Shown piece by piece: positions 9,720 to 17,862 of a stretch of 64,000 bases of DNA. The translations under genes and the position numbers were made by a program. Every line of letters begins with the position of its first letter. Position 1 is the stretch's first letter. The notes beneath the pieces are model-generated. The model searched no databases. It saw only the letters and a program-made list of their open reading frames with translations, and was not told where the DNA came from. This DNA comes from Pseudomonas sp. GCEP-101 (lineage in GTDB: Bacteria > Pseudomonadota > Gammaproteobacteria > Pseudomonadales > Pseudomonadaceae): the NCBI RefSeq assembly GCF_025133575.1, contig NZ_CP104011.1, forward strand, positions 2,356,001 through 2,420,000, given 5' to 3'.

Positions 9720-10619
9720 TCAGAACTCCTGGCGCAGCTGCTCGATGCGCGCGTCCTTCTGCTCCCACAACCGCGACACCCAGTTCTGCACGTACTGGCG
9801 GAATTCCGCGTCGTTCTCGTAGTCGCCCTGCCACAGCGCGGGGTCGATTTCCCGTGCCTGGATGTCGACGATCACCCGCGGCACGCGCCCGCACAGCAGG
9901 TCCCAGAAGCCCGGGCGCGGGCCCTTGGGGTAGACCAGGGTGACGTCCAGCAGGGTATCGAGCTGCTCGCCCAGGGCGGCCAGCACGAAGGCCACGCCGC
10001 CGGCCTTGGGCCGCAGCAGGTTCTGGTAGGGCGACTGCTGCTGGGCCTGCTTGGCCGGGGTGAAGCGCGTGCCTTCGAGGTAGTTCACCACGGTCACCGG
10101 CATGCGCTTGAACTTCTCGCAGGCGGCCTTGGTGATTTCCAGGTCCTTGCCCTTGAGCTCCGGGTGCTTCTCCAGGAACGCCTTGCTGTAGCGCTTCATG
10201 AAGGGGTAGTCGAGCGCCCAGAAGGCCAGGCCGAGGAAGGGCACCCAGATCAGCTCCTTCTTGAGGAAGAACTTGAAATACGGCGTCTTGCGATTGAAGG
10301 CCTGCACCAGCGCGGGGATGTCGACCCAGGACTGGTGGTTGCTGATCACCAGGTAGGAGGTGTCGCCGCGTAGTTGCGCGCCGCCGCGGATGTCCCAGAC
10401 GGTCGGGGTCATCAGGGCGAAGATGGCCTTGTCGATCTCCGCCCAGGTCTCGGCGATCCACATCACCCCGCGCGAGCAGGCGTCCTTCGCGGTCTGGCCG
10501 GGGACCACCAGCTTGAGCAGGGCGATCAGCATCATCGGCCCGATCAGGATGAGGGTGTTGAGCAACAGCAGGAGGCTGGCGATGACACCGGCCAGCGTTT
10601 GCAGGGGGCGTGCCCGCAT
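9720..10619 (-). CDS. Lysophospholipid acyltransferase (YihG-like)
   Basis: 299-residue PlsC-type acyltransferase with an N-terminal membrane helix (VIASLLLLLNTLILIGPMMLIALL). Motif I NHQSWVD and motif III EGTRFT of 1-acylglycerol-3-phosphate acyltransferases are present, and the length and N-terminus resemble E. coli YihG. Likely acylates lysophosphatidic acid at the inner membrane. Convergent with the DUF2780 pair, only five bases apart. Confidence 0.85.
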   Translation of the reverse strand: MRARPLQTLAGVIASLLLLLNTLILIGPMMLIALLKLVVPGQTAKDACSRGVMWIAETWAEIDKAIFALMTPTVWDIRGGAQLRGDTSYLVISNHQSWVDIPALVQAFNRKTPYFKFFLKKELIWVPFLGLAFWALDYPFMKRYSKAFLEKHPELKGKDLEITKAACEKFKRMPVTVVNYLEGTRFTPAKQAQQQSPYQNLLRPKAGGVAFVLAALGEQLDTLLDVTLVYPKGPRPGFWDLLCGRVPRVIVDIQAREIDPALWQGDYENDAEFRQYVQNWVSRLWEQKDARIEQLRQEF

Positions 10620-10754
10620 GGATTACATTCCTTGTGCGACGGTGGCGCGGTCATGATACGCAGACAATGGTTCCGGCCCAAGCGGCGGGGATATGGCGAA
10701 CCAATGGCTGCCGTGCTAGTCCTATGCGACGTATTCCACCCCCGGAGATTCCGC

Positions 10755-11291
10755 GTGAAACGCGCCCTCGCTCTGCTTTCGCTGCTCACCCTTGGCGCAG
10801 CGGCCCTGCCCGGCCTGGCACAGGCCGGCGACACCAAAACCTACGGCCGCTACGAATGGGTCAGCCTGCCCGAACTCGACCAGACCCTGCAGGCCAAGAT
10901 GGACACCGGCGCCTACACCTCCTCGCTGTCGGCCAAGGACATCCAGATCTTCCAGCGCGACGGCGAGGACTGGGTGCGCTTCAAGCTGGCCACCAAGGAC
11001 GGCGGCGACTCGGTGTACGAGCACAAGCTCGCACGCATCTCCAAGATCAAGAACCGCTCCGAAGGCGCCGGCGAGGACGACGAGGAAGAAGCCAGCCCCG
11101 GCCTCAGCCAGCGCCCGGTGATCGAGCTGCCGGTCTGCCTAGGCGGCGACCAGCGCACCATCGAGGTCAACCTCACCGACCGCAGCCACTTCAACTACCC
11201 GTTCCTCATGGGCGCCAAGGGCCTGCGCAAGTTCCACGTCGCGGTCGACGCGGGCGAGCGCTTCGTCGCCGGCAAGCCGGACTGCTCCTGA
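10755..11291 (+). CDS. Retropepsin-like 'ATP-dependent zinc protease' family protein, second copy
   Basis: 178-residue exported paralogue of the protein at 6277-6789. GTG start at 10755 has GGAG eight bases upstream and gives a clean signal peptide (VKRALALLSLLTLGAAALPGLAQA). Aspartic-protease signature MDTGAYTSSLSA is intact; the family block NYPFLMGAKGLRKFHVAVD is near the end. An acidic insert GAGEDDEEEASPG in the middle is absent from the first copy. Role unknown. Confidence 0.85.
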   Translation: MKRALALLSLLTLGAAALPGLAQAGDTKTYGRYEWVSLPELDQTLQAKMDTGAYTSSLSAKDIQIFQRDGEDWVRFKLATKDGGDSVYEHKLARISKIKNRSEGAGEDDEEEASPGLSQRPVIELPVCLGGDQRTIEVNLTDRSHFNYPFLMGAKGLRKFHVAVDAGERFVAGKPDCS

Positions 11292-11356
11292 TCCTCGATT
11301 GACGCGGCGCGGGGCATGATGGACCCTTCCGGGATTGTCCCGGGAATCGGAATCCC

Positions 11357-12046
11357 ATGCCCCATATCCTCATCGTCGAAGATGAAGCCGCCATCGCCGA
11401 CACGCTGCTCTACGCGCTGCAGGCCGAAGGTTTTCAGGCCACCTGGCTGAACCTCGCCGGCCTCGCCCTGGAGCGCTTGCAGCGCGAACCCTTCGACCTG
11501 GTCATCCTCGACGTCGGCCTGCCCGACATCAGTGGTTTCGAGGCCTGCAAGCAACTGCGGCGCTTCTCCGAGGTGCCGGTGATCTTCCTCACCGCGCGCA
11601 ACGCCGAAATCGACCGTGTGGTGGGCCTGGAGATCGGCGCCGACGACTACGTGGTCAAGCCTTTCAGCCCGCGCGAGGTCGCCGCACGGGTCAAGGCCAT
11701 CCTCAAGCGCACCGCCCCGCGCGACGTCGCGGCGCAGGCTTCCGCCGGCAACGGCCCGTTCGAGGTGGATGAAGAGCGCGTCCAGATCCGCTACCACGGC
11801 CACGCGCTGGCCCTGACCCGTCACGAATTCCGCCTGCTGCAAACGCTGCTGGCGCGCCCCGAGCGGGTGTTCAGCCGCGAGCAGTTGCTCGACGCCCTGG
11901 GCGTCGCCGCCGATGCCGGCTACGAGCGCAACGTCGACAGCCACATCAAGAGCCTGCGCGCCAAGCTGCGCCAGGTCGCCCCGGCTGCCGAACCGATCCA
12001 GACCCACCGCGGCCTGGGCTACAGCTACGCGCCGGACAAGCGCTGA
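11357..12046 (+). CDS. creB: Two-component response regulator CreB
   Basis: 229-residue OmpR/PhoB-type regulator: receiver domain 1-120 with phosphoacceptor Asp52 in LVILDVGLPD and Lys in VVKPFSPRE, then a winged-helix domain (ALTRHEFRLLQTLL...SREQLLDAL...HIKSLRAKLR). Partner of CreC, overlapping it by TGATG. CreBC responds to growth-medium changes and, in Pseudomonas, to PBP4 loss and beta-lactams. Confidence 0.93.
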   Translation: MPHILIVEDEAAIADTLLYALQAEGFQATWLNLAGLALERLQREPFDLVILDVGLPDISGFEACKQLRRFSEVPVIFLTARNAEIDRVVGLEIGADDYVVKPFSPREVAARVKAILKRTAPRDVAAQASAGNGPFEVDEERVQIRYHGHALALTRHEFRLLQTLLARPERVFSREQLLDALGVAADAGYERNVDSHIKSLRAKLRQVAPAAEPIQTHRGLGYSYAPDKR

Positions 12047-13461
12047 TGCGTCTGTCGCTGCGGATCTTCCTGGTCTACTTCTTCTTCGTCGGGCTGACCG
12101 GCTGGTTCGTGCTGCGCACGGTGATGGACGAGATCCGCCCCGGCGTGCGCCAGTCCAGCGAAGAGACGCTGGTGGATACCGCCAACCTGCTGGCCGAAAT
12201 CCTCCAGGCCGACGTGAAGCGCGGCACCCTCGACCAGAGCCAGCTGCCCGCCATGCTCCGCGCCTATGGCGCGCGCAGTCCGCAGGCGGACATCTGGGGC
12301 GTGAACAAGACCGCGGTGAACCACCGCATCTACGTCACCGACGCGCGTGGCATCGTCCTGCTGGATTCCCTCGGCCAGGCCGTGGGCCAGGACTATTCGC
12401 GCTGGAACGACGTCTACCGGACGCTCAGGGGCCAGTACGGTGCCCGCTCCAGCCGCGAGTCGGCGGACGACCCGGAATCCTCGGTGATGTACGTCGCCGC
12501 GCCGATCCGCGATGGCGAGAAGATCATCGGCGTGGTCTCGGTGTCCAAGCCCAACCGCACCCTGCAGCCCTACATCGACCGCTCGCAGCGGCGCCTGGCC
12601 TGGCTCGGCGCCGGGCTGATCGTGCTCGGTCTGCTGGTGGGGGCGGGGCTGTCGTGGTGGTTGAGCCGCTCGCTGGATCGCCTGACCCGCTACGCCCAGG
12701 CCGTCAGCGAAGGCCGCCGCGCCGAGTTGCCACGCTACCGGGGCGGCGAGATGGCGCAGCTGGCCGGGGCGGTGGAGCGCATGCGTGTGCAGCTGGAGGG
12801 CAAGGACTACGTCGAACGCTACGTGCATACCCTGACCCACGAACTGAAGAGCCCGCTGGCGGCGATCCGCGGCGCGGCGGAACTGCTCGAAGGCGAGATG
12901 CCCGCCGAGCAGCGCGCGCGCTTCGTCGGCAACATCGCCGGGGAGAGCGAGCGCCTGCAGCAACTGATCGAACGGCTGCTCAATCTCGCCCAGGTGGAAC
13001 AGCGCCAGGGGCTGGAGGAGCCGGTGCCGGTGGCCCTGCATGAACTGGCGGACCAACTGGTCGACGAACGTCTGGCGCGGGTGCAGAGCGTGCGTCTGGA
13101 GAATGCCATTGCGCCCCAGGCGAGCGTGGTGGGCGAGCGCTTCCTGCTGCGCCAGGCGCTGGGCAACTTGCTGGACAACGCGCTGGATTTCACCCCGGCC
13201 GGCGGGCTGATCCGCTTCGACGCACAGCCCGATGGCAACGGCTGGCGGGTCGAGGTGTTCAACGAGGGCGACGCCATCCCGGCGTTCGCCCTGCCGCGCC
13301 TGACCGAGCGTTTCTACTCGCTGCCGCGGCCGGTCAGTGGACGCAAGAGCACCGGGCTTGGCCTGAATTTCGTCGCCGAAGTGGCAGCGCTGCATGGCGG
13401 TGAGTTGCGGGTGGAGAACGTCGCGGGCGGTGTTCGCGCAAGCCTGCGTTTGCCGTTGTAG
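12046..13461 (+). CDS. creC: Sensor histidine kinase CreC
   Basis: 471-residue kinase: TM helix at 5-25, periplasmic sensor region to about 185, second TM (LAWLGAGLIVLGLLVGAGL), HAMP-like linker, H-box LTHELKSPLAAIRGAAELLEG, N-box LGNLLDNALDF, and G-box STGLGLNFV. The start overlaps the creB stop. The TAG stop (13459-13461) is the TAG of the REP GTAGGAGCG, and the last about 90 bases are copied twice more downstream (see tandem repeat). Confidence 0.95.
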   Translation: MRLSLRIFLVYFFFVGLTGWFVLRTVMDEIRPGVRQSSEETLVDTANLLAEILQADVKRGTLDQSQLPAMLRAYGARSPQADIWGVNKTAVNHRIYVTDARGIVLLDSLGQAVGQDYSRWNDVYRTLRGQYGARSSRESADDPESSVMYVAAPIRDGEKIIGVVSVSKPNRTLQPYIDRSQRRLAWLGAGLIVLGLLVGAGLSWWLSRSLDRLTRYAQAVSEGRRAELPRYRGGEMAQLAGAVERMRVQLEGKDYVERYVHTLTHELKSPLAAIRGAAELLEGEMPAEQRARFVGNIAGESERLQQLIERLLNLAQVEQRQGLEEPVPVALHELADQLVDERLARVQSVRLENAIAPQASVVGERFLLRQALGNLLDNALDFTPAGGLIRFDAQPDGNGWRVEVFNEGDAIPAFALPRLTERFYSLPRPVSGRKSTGLGLNFVAEVAALHGGELRVENVAGGVRASLRLPL

Positions 13462-13740
13462 GAGCGAGCTTGCTCGCGAACAGCCCCAGCTACGGAGTTG
13501 GTTCGCGAGCAAGCTCGCTCCTACGAAAAGCGTCGCCGAGGTGGCGGCATTGCATGGCGGTGAGCTGCGGGTGGAGAACGTGGCGGGCGGCGTTCGCGCA
13601 AGCCTGCTCTTGCCGTTGTAGGAGCGAGCTTGCTCGCGAACAATCCCCGCTGCGGAATCGGTTCGCGAGCAAGCTCGCTCCTACGAAAAGCCTCGCCGAG
13701 GTGGCGGTGCCGCATGGCGGTGAGTTGCGGGTGGCGCGGC
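13371..13740 (+). repeat. 160-base tandem repeat made of creC 3' end plus a REP A pair
   Basis: Units begin at 13371, 13531 and 13691, exactly 160 bases apart; the third is cut off at about 13740. Each full unit holds the last about 90 bases of creC (VAEVAALHGGELRVENVAGGVRASL), a REP A pair (13458-13524 and 13618-13684) and the linker GAAAAGC. Copies 2 and 3 are non-functional creC tail fragments differing by a few substitutions. The array separates creC from creD. Confidence 0.93.
13531..13621 (+). pseudogene. Duplicated creC tail fragment
   Basis: Encodes the last residues of CreC again (VAEVAALHGGELRVENVAGG), ending on the TAG of the second REP. No start signal; a by-product of the tandem duplication. 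Confidence 0.8.
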
Positions 13741-13803
13741 GGGTGTGCTGCTTCTTGCGTAGAAGCAGCTGTCTTTTCCGGCACGTGCAGTGCCCCGCGC
13801 TTC

Positions 13804-13918
13804 CCCTCACCCCAGCCCTCTCACGGAGGGAGAGGGGGCAGGCCGTGCCGGCTGACGCCATATTTTCATCCTGCGCCGAACGGTTCCCTCTCCCTCCGGG
13901 AGAGGGTTAGAGTGAGGG
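13804..13918. repeat. Family D repeat (about 115 bases, imperfect inverted termini)
   Basis: Begins CCCTCACCCCAGCCCTCTC, contains GGAGGGAGAGGG and later CCCTCTCC..GGGAGAGGGTTAG, ends AGTGAGGG. The same element is at 54058-54176 and a decayed part is at 16032-16095. Looks like a small MITE- or REP-type element; the remaining bases to 14010 show nothing else clear. Confidence 0.8.
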
Positions 13919-14011
13919 CCGATTGGAACGTCGAACGACCTGGTGGCGGACGTTGTTCGCGGTAGGTCACCGCCGGCTCGCGGACGCATACGCTCTTACA
14001 GCCATCAAACG

Positions 14012-14039
14012 CCACACAAATCCCACACAGTCTCCACAT
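14012..14039. promoter_or_regulatory. Possible CreB site: three 11-base-phased CCAC repeats
   Basis: GCCAC, CCCAC and TCCAC occur at exactly 11-base spacing, 70-97 bases before creD. The published cre tag is TTCAC-N6-TTCAC, also with an 11-base period. The T at the second base is C here, so this is only a candidate. Confidence 0.4.
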
Positions 14040-14107
14040 TCCCGCCCAAGCGCCCCCACGCGAGGGGCGCAGGCTTGCTCCGTCGTCCAACCACGGAGAA
14101 GCCTTCG

Positions 14108-15550
14108 ATGAATCGCCACCTCGGCCTCAAGCTCGGCGCCATCGCGCTGTTGATCATCCTCTTGCTCATCCCCCTGCTGATGATCGACGGCCTCGTCGAC
14201 GAGCGACAGAACTACCGCGACGAGGTCCTGCAGGACATCGCCCGCAGCGCCAGCTACAGCCAGCAGCTCACCGGCCCGCTGGTGGTGGTGCCCTACACCC
14301 GCACGATCCGCAGCTGGCGCCTGGACAAGACGAGCCAGCAGCGCGTGCTGCAGGAGCGCGAGGTGCGCGGGCGGCTGTACTTCCTGCCGGAGGTCTTCAG
14401 CCTCGACGGACAGATGCGCACCGAGCTGCGCCACCGCGGCATCTACGAGGCGCGCCTGTACCATGTCGATGGCCAGGTCAGCGGCAGCTTCGTGCTGCCG
14501 GCCCACTACGGCATCACCAGCGACCTGGACAGCTACCGCTTCGACGACCCGCTGCTGGCCGTGGGGATCAGCGATGTGCGCGGCATCGAGAACGCGCCCA
14601 AGCTGAAGGTCGGTGACGAGCTGCGCGACTTCCAGCCGGGCACCCAGAGCCGGTTCCTCGGCAATGGCGTGCACGCGGTGCTGCCGTTCAAGGCCAGCGA
14701 CCGCGAGCAGCGCTTCGACTACGCCTTCGAGCTCTCGCTGCTGGGCAGCAGCCGTCTGGACATCACCCCGGTGGGGCGCGACAGCCAGGTCAACCTGGTG
14801 TCGGACTGGCCGCACCCCAGCTTCGGCGGCGAGTTCCTGCCCACCGAACGCAGCATCAGCGACGCCGGCTTCAGTGCGCGCTGGCGCACCAGCTTCTTCG
14901 CCACCAACCTGGAGGACCAGCTGCGCGCCTGCACCGCGCCGGCCCAGGCCGACGTGGCCCGTGCGGTCGACGCGGTCGATCCGGATACCGCCGGCGCCAG
15001 TTCCGCGCAGTGCAACGAGTTCGGCCAGCACCGCTTCGGCGTGGCGCTGGTGGACCCGGTGGACCAGTACCTGAAGACCGACCGGGCGGTGAAGTACGCG
15101 CTGCTGTTCATCGTCCTCACCTTCGCCGGCTTCTTCCTCTTCGAAGTGCTCAAGCGCCTGGCGGTGCACCCCATCCAGTACGCCCTGGTGGGCATGGCGC
15201 TGGCGCTGTTCTACCTGCTGCTGCTGTCGCTTAGCGAGCATGTCGGCTTCGAACTGGCGTACCTGCTGTCCGCGGGCGCCTGCGTCGGGCTGATCGGCTT
15301 CTACCTCTGCCACGTGCTGCGCAGCCTGTGGCGCGGCGCCGGTTTCAGCCTGGGCCTGGCCGGGCTCTACGGGATGCTCTACGCGCTGCTCAGTGCCGAG
15401 GACTACGCCTTGCTGATGGGCTCGCTGCTGCTGTTCGGCGTGCTCGGCGGCGTGATGGTGCTGACCCGTCGCCTGGACTGGTACGGCATCGGCAAGCCCC
15501 GTGGCGATGACCTGGAGTTTTCCCTGGACGAGGTGCGCGTGCAGCGCTGA
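14108..15550 (+). CDS. creD: Inner-membrane protein CreD
   Basis: 480-residue CreD family protein: N-terminal TM anchor (LGAIALLIILLLIPLLMI), a large periplasmic domain (about 40-330, opening with the family stretch DERQNYRDEVLQDIARSASYSQQLTGPLVVVPY), then about six C-terminal TM helices starting AVKYALLFIVLTFAGFFLFEVLKRL. Main output gene of CreBC in pseudomonads and linked to envelope integrity and beta-lactam response. Here it is 646 bases from creC because repeats are inserted, so it probably needs its own promoter. Confidence 0.93.
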   Translation: MNRHLGLKLGAIALLIILLLIPLLMIDGLVDERQNYRDEVLQDIARSASYSQQLTGPLVVVPYTRTIRSWRLDKTSQQRVLQEREVRGRLYFLPEVFSLDGQMRTELRHRGIYEARLYHVDGQVSGSFVLPAHYGITSDLDSYRFDDPLLAVGISDVRGIENAPKLKVGDELRDFQPGTQSRFLGNGVHAVLPFKASDREQRFDYAFELSLLGSSRLDITPVGRDSQVNLVSDWPHPSFGGEFLPTERSISDAGFSARWRTSFFATNLEDQLRACTAPAQADVARAVDAVDPDTAGASSAQCNEFGQHRFGVALVDPVDQYLKTDRAVKYALLFIVLTFAGFFLFEVLKRLAVHPIQYALVGMALALFYLLLLSLSEHVGFELAYLLSAGACVGLIGFYLCHVLRSLWRGAGFSLGLAGLYGMLYALLSAEDYALLMGSLLLFGVLGGVMVLTRRLDWYGIGKPRGDDLEFSLDEVRVQR

Positions 15551-15561
15551 GGAGACTGGAG

Positions 15562-15861
15562 ATGCCGAACCTGATGCGTTTTTCCCTGAGCCTGTTCGTC
15601 GGCCTGCTGCTCAGCGGCCTGTGCCTGCCGGTGCTGATGCTGCTCGGCCGCTTCGACTGGATCGCCCTGCTGGTCGCCACCGGCAAGCCGCTGGCGCACC
15701 TGGCGTTGCTGCTGCCGGGCGAGCTGTGGACGCAGCTCACCGGCGTCGAGGACGCGGCGCACAACCCCCATGTCCGCTCCTTCCTGGAGATGTGCATGGG
15801 CGTGGCGCAGCTCGGCCTGTTGCTGGCGCTGCCGATCTACCAGCTGGGCAAGCCGTCATGA
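15562..15861 (+). CDS. Small membrane protein downstream of creD
   Basis: 99-residue protein with two or three hydrophobic helices (LSLFVGLLLSGLCLPVLMLLG; VAQLGLLLALPIYQLG). No family recognised. It starts 11 bases after the creD stop with GGAGACTGGAG upstream, so it belongs to the creD transcript; a gene in this place (PA0466-like) follows creD in P. aeruginosa by memory. Overlaps the next small ORF by ATGA. Confidence 0.7.
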   Translation: MPNLMRFSLSLFVGLLLSGLCLPVLMLLGRFDWIALLVATGKPLAHLALLLPGELWTQLTGVEDAAHNPHVRSFLEMCMGVAQLGLLLALPIYQLGKPS

Positions 15862-16142
15862 GTGCCTGGCGCGGATTGCGCGAGGAGCGCGAACTGGGGC
15901 GGCGGCTGGCGCGGCGGATTGCCGGGTTGTTCGAGCAAGGGCCGGAGCGGCGCCCGGTGCGCGATGAGCGATTCCAGCGCGGAGTGGTGCGGCGGTCGGA
16001 GGCGCCCCGCGGCTTCTGGCGCGGGGCTGTCCCCCTCACCCCAATCCTGGCGGCGCGCCCCGCTCAGAGGGAGAGTGAGCTGGGCGGTGCCGGCTGGCAG
16101 GTCTGGCAGCAGCCGGCGCGACCTCAGGCGTGCTCGGCGTAG
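15858..16142 (+). CDS. Small basic hypothetical ORF with repeat-derived C-terminus
   Basis: 94 codons, start overlapping the preceding stop (ATGA). The first about 55 residues are Arg/Glu-rich and helical (MSAWRGLREERELGRRLARR). From about residue 59 on, the frame runs through a decayed family D repeat (16032-16095), so the original C-terminus was probably replaced. No known domain. May not be a functional protein. Confidence 0.35.
   Translation: MSAWRGLREERELGRRLARRIAGLFEQGPERRPVRDERFQRGVVRRSEAPRGFWRGAVPLTPILAARPAQRESELGGAGWQVWQQPARPQACSA
16032..16095. repeat. Decayed family D repeat fragment
   Basis: CCCTCACCCCAATCCTGG and AGAGGGAGAGTGAGC..GTGCCGGCTGG match parts of the elements at 13804 and 54058. 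Confidence 0.6.
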
Positions 16143-16175
16143 GATGGGTGGAGCGCAGCGATACCCATCGATGAT

Positions 16176-16799
16176 TCAGGCCGGAACCGTGGCCTGCATC
16201 GACGGCCGCTGGCTGACCTCGGCGAACCATGTCGCCAGCTGCGGGTAGTCGGCGCGCCAATCCCAGTGGGGTTGGCGGAAGTCCAGGTAGCCCAGGGCGC
16301 AGGCCACGCCGATGGCGGCGATGTCGAAGCGCCCGGCCAGCTCGGCATGGGCCGGGCCGTCGAAGTAGGCGAGGGTGCGGGTGATCTTCAACTGCTGGTT
16401 GTCCAGCCATTGGTCCCAGTGCTTTTCCGCCGGGCGCATGGCGGTTTCGTAGCGGATCAGCACGGCGGCATCGAGCACCGCGTCGGCCAGCGAGGCCAGG
16501 GTGAGGCGCCGCCAGCGCGCCGCGCCGTCGCGGGGAATCAGCGGCTCGCCGTCGTGCTGCTGGTCGAGGTAGTCGAGGATCACCCGGCTGTCGTGCAGGG
16601 TCTGGCCGTCGGTCAGGCGCAGGGCGGGAATCTTGCCGGCGGGGTTGTCGTGCAGCACGCCGGCGTCCGGCGCGATAGGGGTGTGGACGGCGGCGTACAG
16701 CTCCACGCCGTCGACCTGGCCGGTCTCGTGCAGCAGGACCATGACCTTGCGCACGAAGGGCGAAGCGGCGGCGTGGAACAGGACGGGACGGGTACTCAT
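16176..16799 (-). CDS. Glutathione S-transferase family protein
   Basis: 207 residues. Thioredoxin-fold N-terminal domain with the SPFVRKVMVLLHETG active-site helix and NPAGKIPAL (cis-Pro) and DSRVILDYLD glutathione-binding segments, then an all-helical C-terminal domain. The ATG at 16799 has AGGAG nine bases upstream; a TTG three codons earlier is less likely. Substrate unknown. Sits at the end of a minus-strand pair with the beta-propeller gene. Confidence 0.88.
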   Translation of the reverse strand: MSTRPVLFHAAASPFVRKVMVLLHETGQVDGVELYAAVHTPIAPDAGVLHDNPAGKIPALRLTDGQTLHDSRVILDYLDQQHDGEPLIPRDGAARWRRLTLASLADAVLDAAVLIRYETAMRPAEKHWDQWLDNQQLKITRTLAYFDGPAHAELAGRFDIAAIGVACALGYLDFRQPHWDWRADYPQLATWFAEVSQRPSMQATVPA

Positions 16800-16830
16800 C
16801 GACAGCAACTCCTGGGGTTCGGTCTTGGGT

Positions 16831-17781
16831 TCAATCGTGGATCAGCACCAGGCGGTCGGTGCCGGATTCGGCCCCCCACACCTCGCCGGGCCGGCCCGCC
16901 AGCTGGCGGACGTTGGCGTGGTCGTGGTCGCTGGGGAAGGCGGTGAACTGCTCGCTCTGCGGGTCGAAGCGCAGCAGCGCATTGCTGGCGAAGTCGCTCA
17001 GCCATACCTGGTCCATGGCATCGACATACAGCGCATAGGGCTGCGGATGATCGCCCGGCAGCTTCCAGGTTTTCCACTGGTTGTCGCTGGGGTCCAGGCG
17101 CGCGAGGCTGCCGGCGCTCCACTGGCTGACCCACAAGCGCCCCACGGAGTCGGCCCAGAGGCGGCGCGGCCCGGCGTCCTTGCTGGGGGCATCGACGGCG
17201 GTGGCGCTGCCTGCGATGCCGTCGACCTGGCCGATGTAGTTGCCCGCCAGGGAGGCGTACCAGATGCCGCCGTCCGGTGCCACGGCGATGCCGTACGGCC
17301 CCTTGCCGCGCGGCGCCGCCCACACCTTCAGGTCGCGACTCTCCGGATCGTAGCGGCCGTAGAAACCGTTCTGCCCGGTGAACCACAGCACGCCGTCGTC
17401 ATCGAATACCGCAGTATTGAGGTTGGCGTTGGCCGCTTCCTTGGGCAGCGCGATGACTTCCACGCCCAGGCGCTGGGCGTCCACATGGACGATGGCGTTC
17501 TGGCCGCTGTCGGTGATCCAGGCGTCGCCGTTGCCGTCGGCGATCACGCCGTGGGGGCTGGAGCCCTTGCCCAGGCTGACCTGCTCGGTCTGCCCGGTCT
17601 GCGGGTCGAGCCGGCCAAGCACGCCGAGCTTCTGCGCGGTGTACCAGACCTTGCCGTCCTCGGTGGGCGCTACGTCGTGGGGGCCGGAGCCCTTGGGCAG
17701 ATCGAAGTATTTCACCTGGGCGGCAGCGGCGCCGGTGGCCAGCAGCAGGCCGGCGAGCAGCAGGGGCAGGGCGCGAAGCAT
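16831..17781 (-). CDS. Exported Vgb-like (streptogramin lyase-type) beta-propeller protein
   Basis: 316 residues: signal peptide (MLRALPLLLAGLLLATGAAAA) then seven-bladed propeller repeats of the form G..P.G.A...DG..W.T.......G..D (KGSGPHDVAPTEDGKVWYT, KGSSPHGVIADGNGDAWIT, KGPYGIAVAPDGGIWYA). This is the virginiamycin B lyase-like/NHL superfamily. A secreted location and no antibiotic context argue against a resistance role; enzymatic or binding function unknown. Confidence 0.85.
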   Translation of the reverse strand: MLRALPLLLAGLLLATGAAAAQVKYFDLPKGSGPHDVAPTEDGKVWYTAQKLGVLGRLDPQTGQTEQVSLGKGSSPHGVIADGNGDAWITDSGQNAIVHVDAQRLGVEVIALPKEAANANLNTAVFDDDGVLWFTGQNGFYGRYDPESRDLKVWAAPRGKGPYGIAVAPDGGIWYASLAGNYIGQVDGIAGSATAVDAPSKDAGPRRLWADSVGRLWVSQWSAGSLARLDPSDNQWKTWKLPGDHPQPYALYVDAMDQVWLSDFASNALLRFDPQSEQFTAFPSDHDHANVRQLAGRPGEVWGAESGTDRLVLIHD

Positions 17782-17862
17782 GGGGCTCTCCTTGGCAGAG
17801 TCCGGACGGTGATGAGACTGTACGCCGGTCAGTGTGGCCGACGAAATGAAGGAGAACCGCTT

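Noticed and set aside
13371..13740. Regularly spaced repeats that could suggest a CRISPR array
   Set aside because: The repeat units are 160 bases with a duplicated gene tail and REP pairs, no short direct repeats with unique spacers and no cas genes.
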